From Chrysaora quinquecirrha (lineage: Eukaryota; Cnidaria; Scyphozoa; Semaeostomeae; Pelagiidae): DNA of 64,000 bases. A program made the translations under genes and the position numbers. This document shows, piece after piece, positions 14,427 to 28,053 of this stretch. How positions within the stretch are numbered: position 1 is the first letter of the stretch; each line of letters opens with the position of its first letter. The notes under the pieces were generated by a model. That model was not told where the DNA came from. It saw only the letters and a list, made by a program, of their open reading frames with translations, and did no database searches. The stretch spans positions 9,061,463-9,125,462 of the forward strand of contig JACTAT010000032.1 of assembly GCA_014526335.1 (NCBI GenBank), written 5' to 3'.

Positions 14427-17400
14427 TATAGCCTTTCTAAATTGCCAAAAATCGGCCAAAAACAGGAGTTTTGAAAACTCAATTTTTTCTTCAAAAATAA
14501 TAGATATAACCTACCAAATACCCCCTGAATAGCCTGTAGGGGTTAAATAGGGTGTTTTTCTATCAAATTAGATCCCATTTGGGTGAAAAAAATTTCCTCG
14601 AAAAATCACCAAAAAGGCAAGTCTATAGCCTTACTAAATTGCACAAAATCGGCCAAAAATAGGGGTTTTGAAAACTCCATTTTTTCTTCAAAAATAATTA
14701 ATATAACCTACAAAATACCCTCTAAATAGCCTCTAGGGGTAAATAGGGTGTTTCTATATCAAATTGGATCCAATTTGGGTGAAAAAAATTTCCTCGAAAA
14801 ATGACCAAAAAGGCAAGTCTATAGCCTTACTAAATTGCCAAAAATCGGCCAAAAACAGGGGTATTGAAAACTCCATTTTTTCTTCAAAAATAATTAATAT
14901 AACTTACCAAATACCCCCGTAATAGCCTCTAGGGGTTAAATAGGGTGTTTTTCTATCAAATTCGATCCAATTTGGGTGAAAAAAATTTCGTCGAAAAATC
15001 ACCAAAAAGGCAAGTCTATAGCCTTACTAAATTGCCAAAAATCGGCCAAAAACAGGGGTTTTGAAAACTCCATTTTTTCTTCAAAAATAATTAATATAAC
15101 CTACCAAAAACCCCCTGAATAGCCTGTAGGGGTTAAATAGGGTGTTTTTCTATCAAATTAGATCCCATTTGGGTGAAAAAAAATTTCCTCAAAAAATCAC
15201 CAAAAAGGCAAGCCTATAGCCTTACTAAATTGCCAAAAATCGGCCAAAAATTGTGGTTTTTAAAACTGCATTTTTTCTTCAAAAATAATTAATATAACCT
15301 ACCAAAAACACCCTGAATAGCCTGTAGGGGTTAAATAGGGTGTTTTTCTATCAAATTAGATCCCATTTGGGTGAAAAAAATTTCCTCAAAAAATCACCAA
15401 AAAGGCAAGTCTATAGCCTTACTAAATTGCCAAAAATCGGCCAAAAACAGGGGTTTTGAAAACTCTATTTTTTCTTCAAAAATAATTAATATAACTTACC
15501 AAATACCCCTGAATAGCCTGTAGGGGTTAAATAGGGTGTTTTTCTATCAAATTAGATCCCATTTGGGTGAAAAAAATTTGCTCGATAAATCACCAAAAAG
15601 GCAAGTCTATAGCCTTACTAAATTGCCAAAAATCGGCCAAAAACAGGGGTTTTGAAAACTCCATTTTTTCTTCAAAAATAATTAATATAACTTACCAAAT
15701 ACCCCCGGAATAGCCTGTAGGAGTTAATAGGGTGTTTTTCTATCAAATTAGATCCAATTTAGGTGAAAAAAATTTTCTCGAAAAATCACCAAAAAGGCAA
15801 GTCTATAGCCTTACTAAATTGCCAAAAATCGGCCAAAAGCATGGGTTTTCAAAACCCAATTTTTTCATAAAAAATAATTAATATAACCTACCAAATACCC
15901 CCTGAATAGCCTGTAGGGGTTAAATAGGGTGTTTTTCTATCAAATTAGATCCAATTTGGGTGAAAAAAATTTCCTCGAAAAATCACCAAAAAGGCAAGTC
16001 TATAGCCTTACTAAATTGCCAAAAATCGGCCAAAAACAGGGGTTTTGAAAACTCCATTTTTTCTTCAAAAATAATAAATATAACCTACCAAATACCCCCT
16101 GAATAGCCTGTGGGGGTTAAATAGGGTGTTTTTCTATCAAATTAGATCCCATTTGGGTGAAAAAAATTTCCTCAAAAAATCACCAAAAAGGCAAGTCTAT
16201 AGCCTTACTAAATTGCCTAAAATCGGCCAAAAACAGGGCTATTGAAAACTCCATTTTTTCTTCAAAAATAATCCATATAACCTACAAAATACCCTCTAAA
16301 TAGCCTCTAGGGGTAAATAGGGTGTTTCTATATCAAATTGGATCCAATTTGGGTGAAAAAAATTTCCTCGAAAAATGACCAAAAAGGCAAGTCTATAGCC
16401 TTACTAAATTGCCAAAAATCGGCCAAAAACAGCGGTTTTGAAAACTCCATTTTTTCTTCAAAAATAATAAATATAACCTACCAAATACCCCCTGAATAGC
16501 CTCTAGGGGTTAAATAGGGTGTTTTTCTATCAAATTAGATCGCATTTGGGTGAAAAAAGTTTCCTCGAAAAATCACCAAAAAGGCAAGTCTATAGCCTTA
16601 CTAAATTGCCAAAAATCGGCCCAAAACAAGGGTATTGAAAACTCCCTTTTTTTCCATAATAATTAATATAACCTACCAAATACCCCCTGAATAGCCTGTA
16701 GGGGTTAAATAGGGTGTTTTTCTATCAAATTAGATCCAATTTGGGTGAAAAAAATTTGCTCGAAAAATCACCAAAAAGGCAAGTCTATAGCCTTACTAAA
16801 TTGCCAAAAATCGGCCAAAAACAGGGGTTTTGAAAACTCCATTTTTTCTTCAAAAATAATTAATATAACCTACCATATACCCCATGAATAGCCTGTAGGG
16901 GTTAAATAGGGTGTTTTTCTATCAAATTAGATCCCATTTGGGTGAAAAAAATTCCCTCGAAAAATCACCAAAAAGGCAAGCCTATAGCCTTACTAAATTG
17001 CCAAAAATCGGCCAAAAATAGGGGTTTTGAAAACTGCATTTTTTCTTCAAAAATAATTAATATAACCTACCAAAAACCCCCTGAATAGCCTGTAGGGGTT
17101 AAATAGGGTGTTTTTCTATCAAATTAGATCCCATTTGGGTGAAAAAATTTTGCTCGAAAAATCACCAAAAAGGCAAGTCTATAGCCTTACTAAATTGCCA
17201 AAAATCGGCCAAAAACAGGGGTTTTGAAAACTCCATTTTTTTTTCAAAAATAATAAATATAACCTACCAAATACCCCCTGAATAGCCTGTAGGGGTTAAA
17301 TGGGATGTTTTTTCTATCAAATTAGATCCCATTTGGGTGAAAAAAATTTCCTCGAAAAATCATCAAAAAGGCAAGTCTATAGCCTTACTAAATTGCCAAA

Positions 17401-20400
17401 AATCGGCCCAAAACAGGGGTATTGAAAACTGCCTTTTTTTTCCATAATAATTAATATAACCTACCAAATACCCCCTGAATAGCCTGTAGGGGTTAAATAG
17501 GGTGTTTTTCTATCAAATTAGATCCCATTTGGGTGAAAACAATTTCCTCGAAAAATCAATCTATAGCCTTACTAAATTGCCAAAAATCGGCCAAAAATAG
17601 GGGTTTTGAAAACTGCATTTTTTCTTTAAAAATAATTACTATAACCTACCAAAAACCCCCTGAATAGCCTGTAGGGGTTAAATAGGGTGTTTTTCTATCA
17701 AATTAGATCCAATTTGAGTGAAAAAATTTCCTCGAAAAATCACCAAAAAGGCAAGTCTATATATAGCCTTACTAAATTGCCAAAAATCGGCCAAAAATAG
17801 GGGTTTTGAAAACTGCATTTTTTCTTCAAAAATGATTAATATAACCTACCAAAAACCCCCTGAATAGCCTGTAGTGGTTAAATAGGGTGTTTTTCTATCA
17901 AATTAGATCCCATTTGGGTGAAAAAAATTTCCTCGAAAAATCACCAAAAAGGCAAGTCTATAGCCTTACTAAATTGCCAATAATCGGCCAAAAACAGGGG
18001 TTTTGAAAACTGCATTTTTTTTTCAAAAATAATTAATATAACCTACCAAAAACCCCCTGAATAGCCTGTAGGGGTTAAATAGGGTGTTTTTCTATCAAAT
18101 TAGATCCAATTTGGGTGAAAAAAATACCCTCGAAAAATCACCAAAAAGGCAAGTCTATAGCCTTACTAAATTGCCGAAAATCGGCCATGAATAGGGGTTT
18201 TGAAAACTACATTTTTTCTTCAAAAATTATTAATATAACCTACAAAATACCCTCTAAATAGCCTCTAGGGGTAAATAGGATGTTTCTATATCAAATTAGA
18301 TCCAATTTGGGTGAAAAAAATACCCTCGAAAAATCACCAAAAAGGCAAGTCTATAGCCTTACTAAATTGCCAAAAATCGGCCATAAATAGGGGTTTTGAA
18401 AACTACATTTTTTCTTCAAAAATAATAAATATAACCTACCAAATACCCCCTGAATAGCCTCTAGGGGTTAAATAGCGTGATTTCTATCAAATTCGATCCA
18501 ATTTGGGTGAAAAAAATTTCGTCGAAAAATCACCAAAAAGGCAAGTCTATAGCCTTACTAAATTGCCAAAAATCGGCCAAAAACAGGGTTTTGAAAACTC
18601 CATTTTTCTTCAAAATAATTAATATAACCTACCAAACACCCCTGAATAGCCTGTAGGGGTTAAATAGGGTGTTTTTCTATCAAATTAGATCCAATTTGGG
18701 TGAAAAAATTTCCTCGAAAAATCACCAAAAGGCAAGTCTATAGCCTTACTAAATTGCCAAAAATCAGCCAAAAACAGGGGTTTTGAAAAATGCATTTTTC
18801 TTCAAAATAATTAATATAACCTACCAAATACCCCTGAATAGCCTGTAGGGGTTAAATAGGGTGTTTTTCTATCAAATTAGATCCCATTTGGGTGAAAATA
18901 ATTTGCTCGAAAAATCACCAAAAGGCAAGTCTATAGCCTTACTAAATTGCAAAAATCGGCCAAAAATAGGGTTTTGAAAACTCCATTTTTCTTCAAAAAT
19001 AATTAATATAACCTACAAATACCCTCTGAATAGCCTCTAGGGGTTAAATAGGGTGTTTTCTATCAAATTAGATCCAATTTGGGTGAAAAAATTTCCTCGA
19101 AAAATCACCAAAAGGCAAGTCTATAGCCTTACTAAATTGCCAAAAATCGGCCAAAAACAGGGTTTTGAAAACTCCATTTTTCTTCAAAATAATAAATATA
19201 ACCTACCAAATACCCCTGAATAGCCTCTAGGGGTTAAATAGGGTGATTTCTATCAAATTAGATCCAATTTGGGTGAAAAAATTTCGTCGAAAAATCACCA
19301 AAAGGCAAGTCTATAGCCTTACTAAATTGCCAAAAATCGGCCAAAAACAGGGTATTGAAAATTCCATTTTTCTTCAAAAATAATTAATATAACCTACCAA
19401 ATACCCCCTGAATAGCCTGTAGGGGTTAAATAGGGTGTTTTCTATCAAATTAGATGCAATTTGGGTGAAAAAATTTTCTCGAAAAATCACCAAAAGGCAA
19501 GTCTATAGCCTTACTAAATTGCCAAAAATCGGCCAAAAACAGGGTTTTGAAAACTCCATTTTTCTTCAAAATAATTAATATAACCTACCAAATATCCCCC
19601 TGAATAGCCTCTAGGGGTTAAATAGGGTGTTTTTCTATCAAATTCGATCCAATTTGGGTGAAAAAAATTTCGTCGAAAAATCACCAAAAAGGCAAGTCTA
19701 TAGCCTTACTAAATTGCCAAAAATCGGCCAAAAACAGGGGTTTTAAAAACTCCATTTTTTCTTCAAAAAAAATTAATATAAGCTACCAAAAACCCCCTGA
19801 ATAGCCTGTAGGGGTTAAATAGGGTGTTTTTCTATCAAATTAGATCCAATTTGGGTGGAAAAAATACCCTCGAAAAATCACCAAAAAGGCAAGTCTATAG
19901 CCTTACTAAATTGCCAAAAATCGGCCATAAATAGGGGTTTTGAAAACTACATTTTTTCTTCAAAAATAATAAATATAACCTACCAAATACCCCCTGAATA
20001 GCCTCTAGGGGTTAAATAGCGTGATTTCTATCAAATTCGATCCAATTTGGGTGAAAAAATTTCGTCGAAAAATCACCAAAAAGGCAAGTCTATAGCCTTA
20101 CTAAATTGCCAAAAATCGGCCAAAAACAGGGTTTTGAAAACTCCATTTTTCTTCAAAATAATTAATATAACTTACCAAACACCCCTGTAATAGCCTGTAG
20201 GGGTTAAATAGGGTGTTTTTCTATCAAATTAGATCCAATTTGGGTGAAAAAATTTCCTCGAAAAATCACCAAAAGGCAAGTCTATAGCCTTACTAAATTG
20301 CCAAAATCGGCCAAAAATAGGGGTTTTGAAAAATGCATTTTTCTTCAAAATAATTTAATATAACCTACCAAAAACCCCTGAATAGCCTGTAGGGGTTAAA

Positions 20401-23400
20401 TAGGGTGTTTTTCTATCAAATTAGATCCCATTTGGGTGAAAATAATTTGCTCGAAAAATCACCAAAAAGGCAAGTCTATAGCCTTTCTAAATTGCCAAAA
20501 ATCGGCCAAAAACAGGAGTTTTGAAAACTCAATTTTTTCTTCAAAAATAATAGATATAACCTACCAAATACCCCCTGAATAGCCTGTAGGGGTTAAATAG
20601 GGTGTTTTTCTATCAAATTAGATCCCATTTGGGTGAAAAAAATTTTCTCAAAAAATCACCAAAAAGGCAAGTCTATAGCCTTACTAAATTGCAAAAATCG
20701 GCCAAAAATAGGGGTTTTGAAAACTCCATTTTTTCTTCAAAAATAATTAATATAACCTACCAAATACCCCTAAATAGCCTCTAGGGGTTAAATAGGGTGT
20801 TTTTCTATCAAATTAGATCCAATTTGGGTGAAAAAAATTTCCTCGAAAAATGACCAAAAAGGCAAGGTGCCTTACTAAATTGCCAAAAATCGGCCAAAAA
20901 CAGCGGTTTTGAAAACTCCATTTTTTCTTTAAAAATAATAAATATAACCTACCAAATACCCCCTGAATAGCCTCTAGGGGTTAAATAGGGTGATTTCTAT
21001 CAAATTCGATCCAATTTAGGTGAAAAAAATTTCGTCGAAAAATCACCAAAAAGACAAGTCTATAGCCTTACTAAATTGCCAAAAATCGGCCAAAAACAGG
21101 AGTTTTGAAAACTCAATTTTTTCTTCAAAAATAATAGATATAACCTACCAAATACCCCCTGAATAGCCTGTAGGGGTTAAATAGGGTGTTTTTCTATCAA
21201 ATTAGATCCCATTTGGGTGAAAAAATTTCCTCGAAAAATCACCAAAAGGCAAGTCTATAGCCTTACTAAATTGCCACAAAATCGGCCAAAAATAGGGTTT
21301 TGAAAACTCCATTTTTCTTCAAAAATAATTAATATAACCTACCAAATACCCTCTGAATAGCCTCTAGGGGTTAAATAGGGTGTTTTTCTATCAAATTAGA
21401 TCCAATTTGGGTGAAAAAATTTCCTCGAAAAATGACCAAAAGGCAAGTCTATAGCCTTACTAAATTGCCAAAAATCGGCCAAAAACAGGGTTTTGAAAAC
21501 TCCATTTTTCTTCAAAATAATAAATATAACCTACCAAATACCCCCTGAATAGCCTCTAGGGATTAAATAGGGTGATTTCTATCAAATTCGATCCAATTTG
21601 GGTGAAAAAATTTCGTCGAAAAATCACCAAAAGGCAAGTCTATAGCCTTACTAAATTGCCAAAAATCGGCCAAAAACAGGGGTTTTGAAAACTCCATTTT
21701 TCTTCAAAATAATTAATATAACCTACCAAATACCCCTGAATAGCCTCTAGGGGTTAAATAGGGTGTTTTTCTATCAAATTCGATCCAATTTGGGTGAAAA
21801 AAATTTCGTCGAAAAATCACCAAAAAGGCAAGTCTATAGCCTTACTAAATTGCCAAAAATCGGCCAAAAACAGGGGTTTTGAAAACTCCATTTTTTCTTC
21901 AAAAATAATTAATATAACCTACCAAAAACCCCCTGAATAGCCTGTAGGGGTTAAATAGGGTGTTTTTCTATCAAATTAGATCCCATTTGGGTGAAAAAAA
22001 TTTCCTCAAAAAATCACCAAAAAGGCAAGCCTATAGCCTTACTAAATTGCCAAAAATCGGCCAAAAATTGTGGTTTTTAAAACTGCATTTTTTCTTCAAA
22101 ATAATTAATATAACCTACCAAAAACCCCCTGAATAGCCTGTAGGGGTTAAATAGGGTGTTTTTCTATCAAATTAGATCCCATTTGGGTGAAAAAAATTTC
22201 CTCAAAAAATCACCAAAAAGGCAAGTCTATAGCCTTACTAAATTGCCAAAAATCGGCCAAAAACAGGGGTTTTGAAAACTCTATTTTTTCTTCAAAAATA
22301 ATTAATATAACTTACCAAATACCCCTGAATAGCCTGTAGGGGTTAAATAGGGTGTTTTTCTATCAAATTAGATCCCATTTGGGTGAAAAAAATTTGCTCG
22401 ATAAATCACCAAAAAGGCAAGTCTATAGCCTTACTAAATTGCCAAAAATCGGCCAAAAACAGGGGTTTTGAAAACTCCATTTTTTCTTCAAAAATAATTA
22501 ATATAACTTACCAAATACCCCCGGAATAGCCTGTAGGAGTTAATAGGGTGTTTTTCTATCAAATTAGATCCAATTTAGGTGAAAAAAATTTTCTCGAAAA
22601 ATCACCAAAAAGGCAAGTCTATAGCCTTACTAAATTGCCAAAAATCGGCCAAAAGCATGGGTTTTCAAAACCCAATTTTTTCTTCAAAAATAATTAATAT
22701 AACCTACCAAATACCCCCTGAATAGCCTGTAGGGGTTAAATAGGGTGTTTTTCTATCAAATTAGATCCAATTTGGTTGAAAAAATTTCCTCGAAAAATCA
22801 CAAAAAAGGCAAGTCTATAGCCTTACTAAATTGCCAAAAATCGGCCAAAAACAAGGGTTTTGAAAACTCCATTTTTCTTCAAAATAATAAATATAACCTA
22901 CCAAATACCCCCTGAATAGCCTCTAGGGGTTAAATAGGGTGTTTTTCTATCAAATTAGATCCAATTTGGGTGAAAAAATTTCGTCGAAAAATCACCAAAA
23001 GGCAAGTCTATAGCCTTACTAAATTGCCAAAAATCGGCCAAAAACAGGGGTTTTGAAAACTCCATTTTTTCTTCAAAAATAATTAATATAACCTACCAAA
23101 TACCCCTGAATAGCCTCTAGGGGTTAAATAGGGTGTTTTTCTATCAAATTAGACACAATTTGGGTGAAAAAATTTCGTCCAAAATCACCAAAAGGCAAGT
23201 CTATAGCCTTACTAAATTGCCAAAAATCGGCCAAAAACAGGGTTTTGAAAACTCCATTTTTTCTTCAAAAATAATTAATATAACCTACCAAAAACCCCCT
23301 GAATAGCCTGTAGGGGTTAAATAGGGTGTTTTTCTATCAAATTAGATCCCATTTGGGTGAAAAAATTTCCTCGAAAAATCACCAAAAAGGCAAGTCTATA

Positions 23401-26400
23401 GCCTTACTAAATTGCCAAAAATAGGCCAAAAACAGGGGTTTTGAAAACTCCATTATTTCTTCAAAAATAATTAATATAACCTACCAAATACCCCCTGAAT
23501 AGCCTGTAGGGGTTAAATAGGGTGTTTTTCTATCAAATTAGATCCAATTTGGGTGAAAAAAATTTTCTCGAAAAATCACCAAAAAGGCAAGTCTATAGCC
23601 TTACTAAATTTCCAAAAATCGGCCAAAAGCATGGGTTTTCAAAACCCAATTTTTTCATAAAAAATAATTAATATAACCTACCAAATACCCCCTGAATAGC
23701 CTGTAGGGGTTAAAGAGGGTGTTTTTCTATCAAATTAAATCCAATTTGGTTGAAAAAAATTTCCTCGAAAAATCACCAAAAAGGCAAGTCTATAGCCTTA
23801 CTAAATTGCCAAAAATCGGCCAAAAACAGGGGTTTTGAAAACTCCATTTTTTCTTCAAGAATAATAAATATAACCTACCAAATACCCCCTGAATAGCCTG
23901 TGGGGGTTAAATAGGGTGTTTTTCTATCAAATTAGATCCCATTTGGGTGAAAAAAATTTCCTCAAAAAATCACCAAAAAGGCAAGTCTATAGCCTTACTA
24001 AATTGCCAAAAATCGGCCAAAAACAGGGGTTTTGAAAACTCCATTTTTTCTTCAAAAATAATTAATATAACCTACCAAATACCCCCTGAATAGCCTCTAG
24101 GGGTTAAATAGGGTGTTTTTCTATCAAATTAGATCCAATTTGGGTGAAAAAATTTCCTCGAAAAATCACCAAAAAGGCAAGTCTATAGCCTTACTAAATT
24201 GCCAAAAATCGGCCAAAAACAGCGGTTTTGAAAACTCCATTTTTTCTTCAAAAATAATAAATATAACCTACCAAATACCCCCTGAATAGCCTCTAGGGGT
24301 TAAATAGGGTGTTTTCTATCAAATTAGATCGCATTTGGGTGAAAAAAGTTTCCTCGAAAAATCACTAAAAAGGCAAGTCTATAGCCTTACTAAATTGCCA
24401 AAAATCGGCCAAAAATAGGGGTTTTGAAAACTCAATTTTTTCTTCAAAAATAATTAATATAACCTACCAAATACACCCGAAATAGCCTCTAGGGGTAAAT
24501 AGGGTGTTTCTCTATCAAATTGGATCCAATTTGGGTGAAAAAAATTTCCTCGAAAATCACCAAAAAGGCAAGTCTATAGCCTTACTAAATTGCCAAAAAT
24601 CGGCCAAAAACAGGGTTTTGAAAACTCCATTTTTCTTCAAAATAATAAATATAACCTACCAAATACCCCTGAATAGCCTCTAGGGGTTAAATAGGGTGTT
24701 TTCTATCAAATTAGATCCAATTTGGGTGAAAAAATTTGCTCGAAAAATCACCAAAAGGCAAGTCTATAGCCTTACTAAATTGCCAAAAATCGGCCAAAAA
24801 CAGGGTTTTGAAAACTCCATTTTTCTTCAAAAATAATTAATATAACCTACCAAATACCCCTGAATAGCCTGTAGGGGTTAAATAGGGTGTTTTCTATCAA
24901 ATTAGATCCAATTTGGGTGAAAAAATTTCCTCGAAAAATCACCAAAAGGCAAGTCTATAGCCTTACTAAATTGCCAAAATCGGCCAAAAATAGGGTTTTG
25001 AAAACTCCATTTTTCTTCAAAATAATTAATATAACCTACCAAAAACCCCTGAATAGCCTGTAGGGGTTAAATAGGGTGTTTTTCTATCAAATTAGATCCC
25101 ATTTGGGTGAAAATAATTTGCTCGAAAAATCACCAAAAGGCAAGTCTATAGCCTTACTAAATTGCCAAAATCGGCCAAAAACAGGGTTTTGAAAACTCCA
25201 TTTTTTCTTCAAAATAATTAATATAACCTACCAAATACCCCTGAATAGCCTGTAGGGGTTAAATAGGGTGTTTTTCTATCAAATTAGATCCCATTTGGGT
25301 GAAAAAATTTTCTCGAAAAATCACCAAAAGGCAAGTCTATAGCCTTACTAAATTGCAAAAATCGGCCAAAAATAGGGTTTTGAAAACTCCATTTTTCTTC
25401 AAAATAATTAATATAACCTACCAAATACCCCTGAATAGCCTCTAGGGGTTAAATAGGGTGTTTTTCTATCAAATTAGATCCAATTTGGGTGAAAAAATTT
25501 CCTCGAAAAATCACCAAAAGGCAAGTCTATAGCCTTACTAAATTGCCAAAAATCGGCCAAAAACAGCGGTTTTGAAAACTCCATTTTTCTTTAAAAATAA
25601 TAAATATAACCTACCAAATACCCCTGAATAGCCTCTAGGGGTTAAATAGGGTGTTTTTCTATCAAATTAGATCCAATTTGGGTGAAAAAATTTCGTCGAA
25701 AAATCACCAAAAGGCAAGTCTATAGCCTTACTAAATTGCCAAAAATCGGCCAAAAACAGGGGTTTTGAAAACTCCATTTTTCTTCAAAATAATTAATATA
25801 ACCTACCAAATACCCCGTGAATAGCCTGTAGGGGTTAAATAGGGTGTTTTCTATCAAATTAGATGCAATTTGGGTGAAAAAATTTTCTCGAAAATCACCA
25901 AAAGGCAAGTCTATAGCCTTACTAAATTGCCAAAAATCGGCCAAAAACAGGGGTTTTGAAAACTCCATTTTTCTTCAAAATAATTAATATAACCTACCAA
26001 ATACCCCTGAATAGCCTCTAGGGGTTAAATAGGGTGTTTTTCTATCAAATTCGATCCAATTTGGGTGAAAAAATTTCGTCGAAAATCACCAAAAGGCAAG
26101 TCTATAGCCTTACTAAATTGCCAAAAATCGGCCAAAAACAGGGTTTTGAAAACTCCATTTTTCTTCAAAATAATTAATATAACCTACCAAATACCCCTGA
26201 ATAGCCTGTAGGGGTTAAATAGGGTGTTTTCTATCAAATTAGATCCCATTTGGGTGAAAAAATTTCCTCAAAAATCACCAAAAGGCAAGTCTATAGCCTT
26301 ACTAAATTGCCAAAATCGGCCAAAAACAGGGTTTTGAAAACTCCATTTTTCTTCAAAATAATTAATATAACTTACCAAATACCCCTGAATAGCCTCTAGG

Positions 26401-26880
26401 GGTTAAATAGGGTGTTTTTCTATCAAATTAGATCCCATTTGGGTGAAAAAATTTGCTCGAAAAATCACCAAAAGGCAAGTCTATAGCCTTACTAAATTGC
26501 CAAAATCGGCCAAAAACAGGGTTTTGAAAACTCCATTTTTCTTCAAAATAATTAATATAACCTACCAAATACCCCTGAATAGCCTGTAGGAGTTAAATAG
26601 GGTGTTTTTCTATCAAATTAGATCCAATTTGGGTGAAAAATTTTCTCGAAAAATCACCAAAAGGCAAGTCTATAGCCTTACTAAATTGCCAAAAATCGGC
26701 CAAAACATGGGTTTTGAAAACTCCATTTTTCTTCAAAAATAATTAATATAACCTACCAAATACCCCTGAATAGCCTCTAGGGGTTAAATAGGGTGTTTTC
26801 TATCAAATTAGATCCAATTTGGGTGAAAAAATTTCCTCGAAAAATCACCAAAAGGCAAGTCTATAGCCTTACTAAATTGC

Positions 26881-27617
26881 CAAAAATCGGCCAAAAACAG
26901 GGGTTTTTAAAACTCCATTTTTTCTTCAAAAATAATTAATATAACCTACCAAATACCCCCGGAATAGCCTCTAGGGTTTAAATAGGGTGTTTCTCTATCA
27001 ACATAGATCGAATTTGGGTGAAAAAATTTTCCTCGAAAAATGATCAGAAAGGCAAGTCTATAGCCTTACTAAATTGCCCAAAATCGGCCAAGAACAGGGG
27101 TTTTGAAAACTCCATTCCTTCTTCAGAAATAATTAATATAACCTACCAAATACCCCCTGAATAGCCTGTAGCGGTTAAATAGGGTGTTTCTCTATCAAAT
27201 TAGACACAATTTGGGTGAAAGAAATTTCCTCGAAAAATCACCAAAAAGGCAAGTCTATAGCCTTACTAAATGGCCAAAAATCGGCCAAAAACAGTGGTTT
27301 TGAAAACTCCATTTTTTCTTCAAAAATAATTAATATAACCTACCAAATAACCCCTGAATAGCCTCTAGGGTTTAAATAGGGTGTTCTCTATCAAATTAGA
27401 TCGAATTGAGGTGAAAAAATTACATCGAAAAATCACCAAAAAGGCAAGTTTATAGCCTTACTAAATTGCCAAAAATCGGCCAAATACAAGGGTTTTGATA
27501 ACTCCCTTTTTTCTTCAAAGTAATTAATATAACCTACCAAATACCCCCTCAATAGCCTCTAGGGGTTAAATAAGGTGTGTTTCCATCAAATTAGATCCAA
27601 TTTGGGTGAAAAAATTT
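26881..27617. repeat. Diverged edge monomers of the satellite
   Basis: The last four monomers carry many substitutions rare in the interior: ATGATCAGAAAGGC near 27040, GTAGCGGTTAAA near 27168, TAGACACAATTTGGG near 27202, GATCGAATTGAGG near 27400 and CCATCAAATTAG near 27583. The array stops in mid-monomer at about 27617, where sequence leading to the DCAF1 3' end begins. Higher divergence at array edges is expected where unequal exchange homogenises the interior. Confidence 0.85.
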
Positions 27618-27635
27618 CTTCTTTCTTCACAAATA

Positions 27636-27641
27636 TTTATT
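27636..27641 (-). promoter_or_regulatory. Probable DCAF1 polyadenylation signal (AATAAA)
   Basis: On the minus strand AATAAA lies about 170 bases after the DCAF1 stop codon and about 20 bases before the first satellite monomer. Cleavage is expected 10-30 bases further on, so the mature 3' end would fall at or just inside the array. No other canonical signal was noticed between the stop codon and the array. Confidence 0.55.
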
Positions 27642-27813
27642 GAATATTACCAATGCCCCCTTGGCTCAATTTTACTTGATTTTCCCTGAACTTTGCCACA
27701 ATCTTAAAAGATACGAGAAAACTTTTTGGTAGAGAAGAGAAGGAGAGAGAGTTTTCAATCGAAATTTGTTCCGTATGATTTCATTTCAATATCAAAATTT
27801 CTTACAATATCAA

Positions 27814-28053
27814 TTAAAATAATTCATCATCACTCTCATCATAATCATCATCGTTTATATCAGAGTCATCACTATCATCATCATCATCATCATCGAAATC
27901 GTCAGTTATCATTTCATCGTCATCATCTTCATCATCATCGCCGTCTGCGTCATAATCGTCTCCCACGTCGAGGAGTAAATCTTCTAACGTATCAAGCGCA
28001 TCATCAAAGTCTTCTTCGTCTTCTTCCAAATGACCAGGCTCTTCTTCTTCGGC
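27814..28053 (-). CDS. DCAF1: DCAF1 terminal exon 32, acidic C-terminal tail
   Basis: This last exon encodes 79 residues, starting [15 protein letters not shown] and ending DESDDELF before TAA at 27814-27816. It is mostly Asp and Glu, written with GAT-rich near-microsatellite repeats. An acidic tail follows the propeller in all DCAF1 proteins, and in human DCAF1 it contacts Merlin and viral accessory proteins (family knowledge). The plus strand of the same bases gives a His/Arg-rich open frame, which is only the antisense of the GAT repeats. Confidence 0.93.
   Translation of the reverse strand, partial: AEEEEPGHLEEDEEDFDDALDTLEDLLLDVGDDYDADGDDDEDDDDEMITDDFDDDDDDDSDDSDINDDDYDESDDELF

Larger units (their letters stand above)
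1..27617. repeat. ~190-bp satellite tandem array, truncated at the window start
   Basis: Head-to-tail monomers of about 190 bp fill this stretch. Successive copies of GCAAGTCTATAGCC start near 133, 323, 517 and 710. Allowing for interruptions, roughly 140 monomers are present. Each monomer contains an 11-bp inverted repeat (GTTTTGAAAAC), a CCCCT...AGGGG hairpin around GAATAGCCTGT, and an AGGC...GCCT pair. Variants recur in blocks, for example TAGATCC versus TCGATCC and CTGTAGGGG versus CTCTAGGGG, which indicates higher-order structure. The array enters from the left edge and ends next to the DCAF1 3' end. Open frames in it are by-products of the repeat and were not called. A centromeric or pericentromeric role is possible but nothing in the sequence proves it. 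Confidence 0.97.

Noticed and set aside
1..27617. A CRISPR array or phage-like repeat
   Set aside because: The period is about 190 bp with no unique spacers and no cas genes, and the setting is an intron-rich animal genome.
1..27617. Naming the 190-bp satellite as centromeric
   Set aside because: The monomer size would suit it, but I see no CENP-B-box-like motif and cannot place the array on a chromosome.
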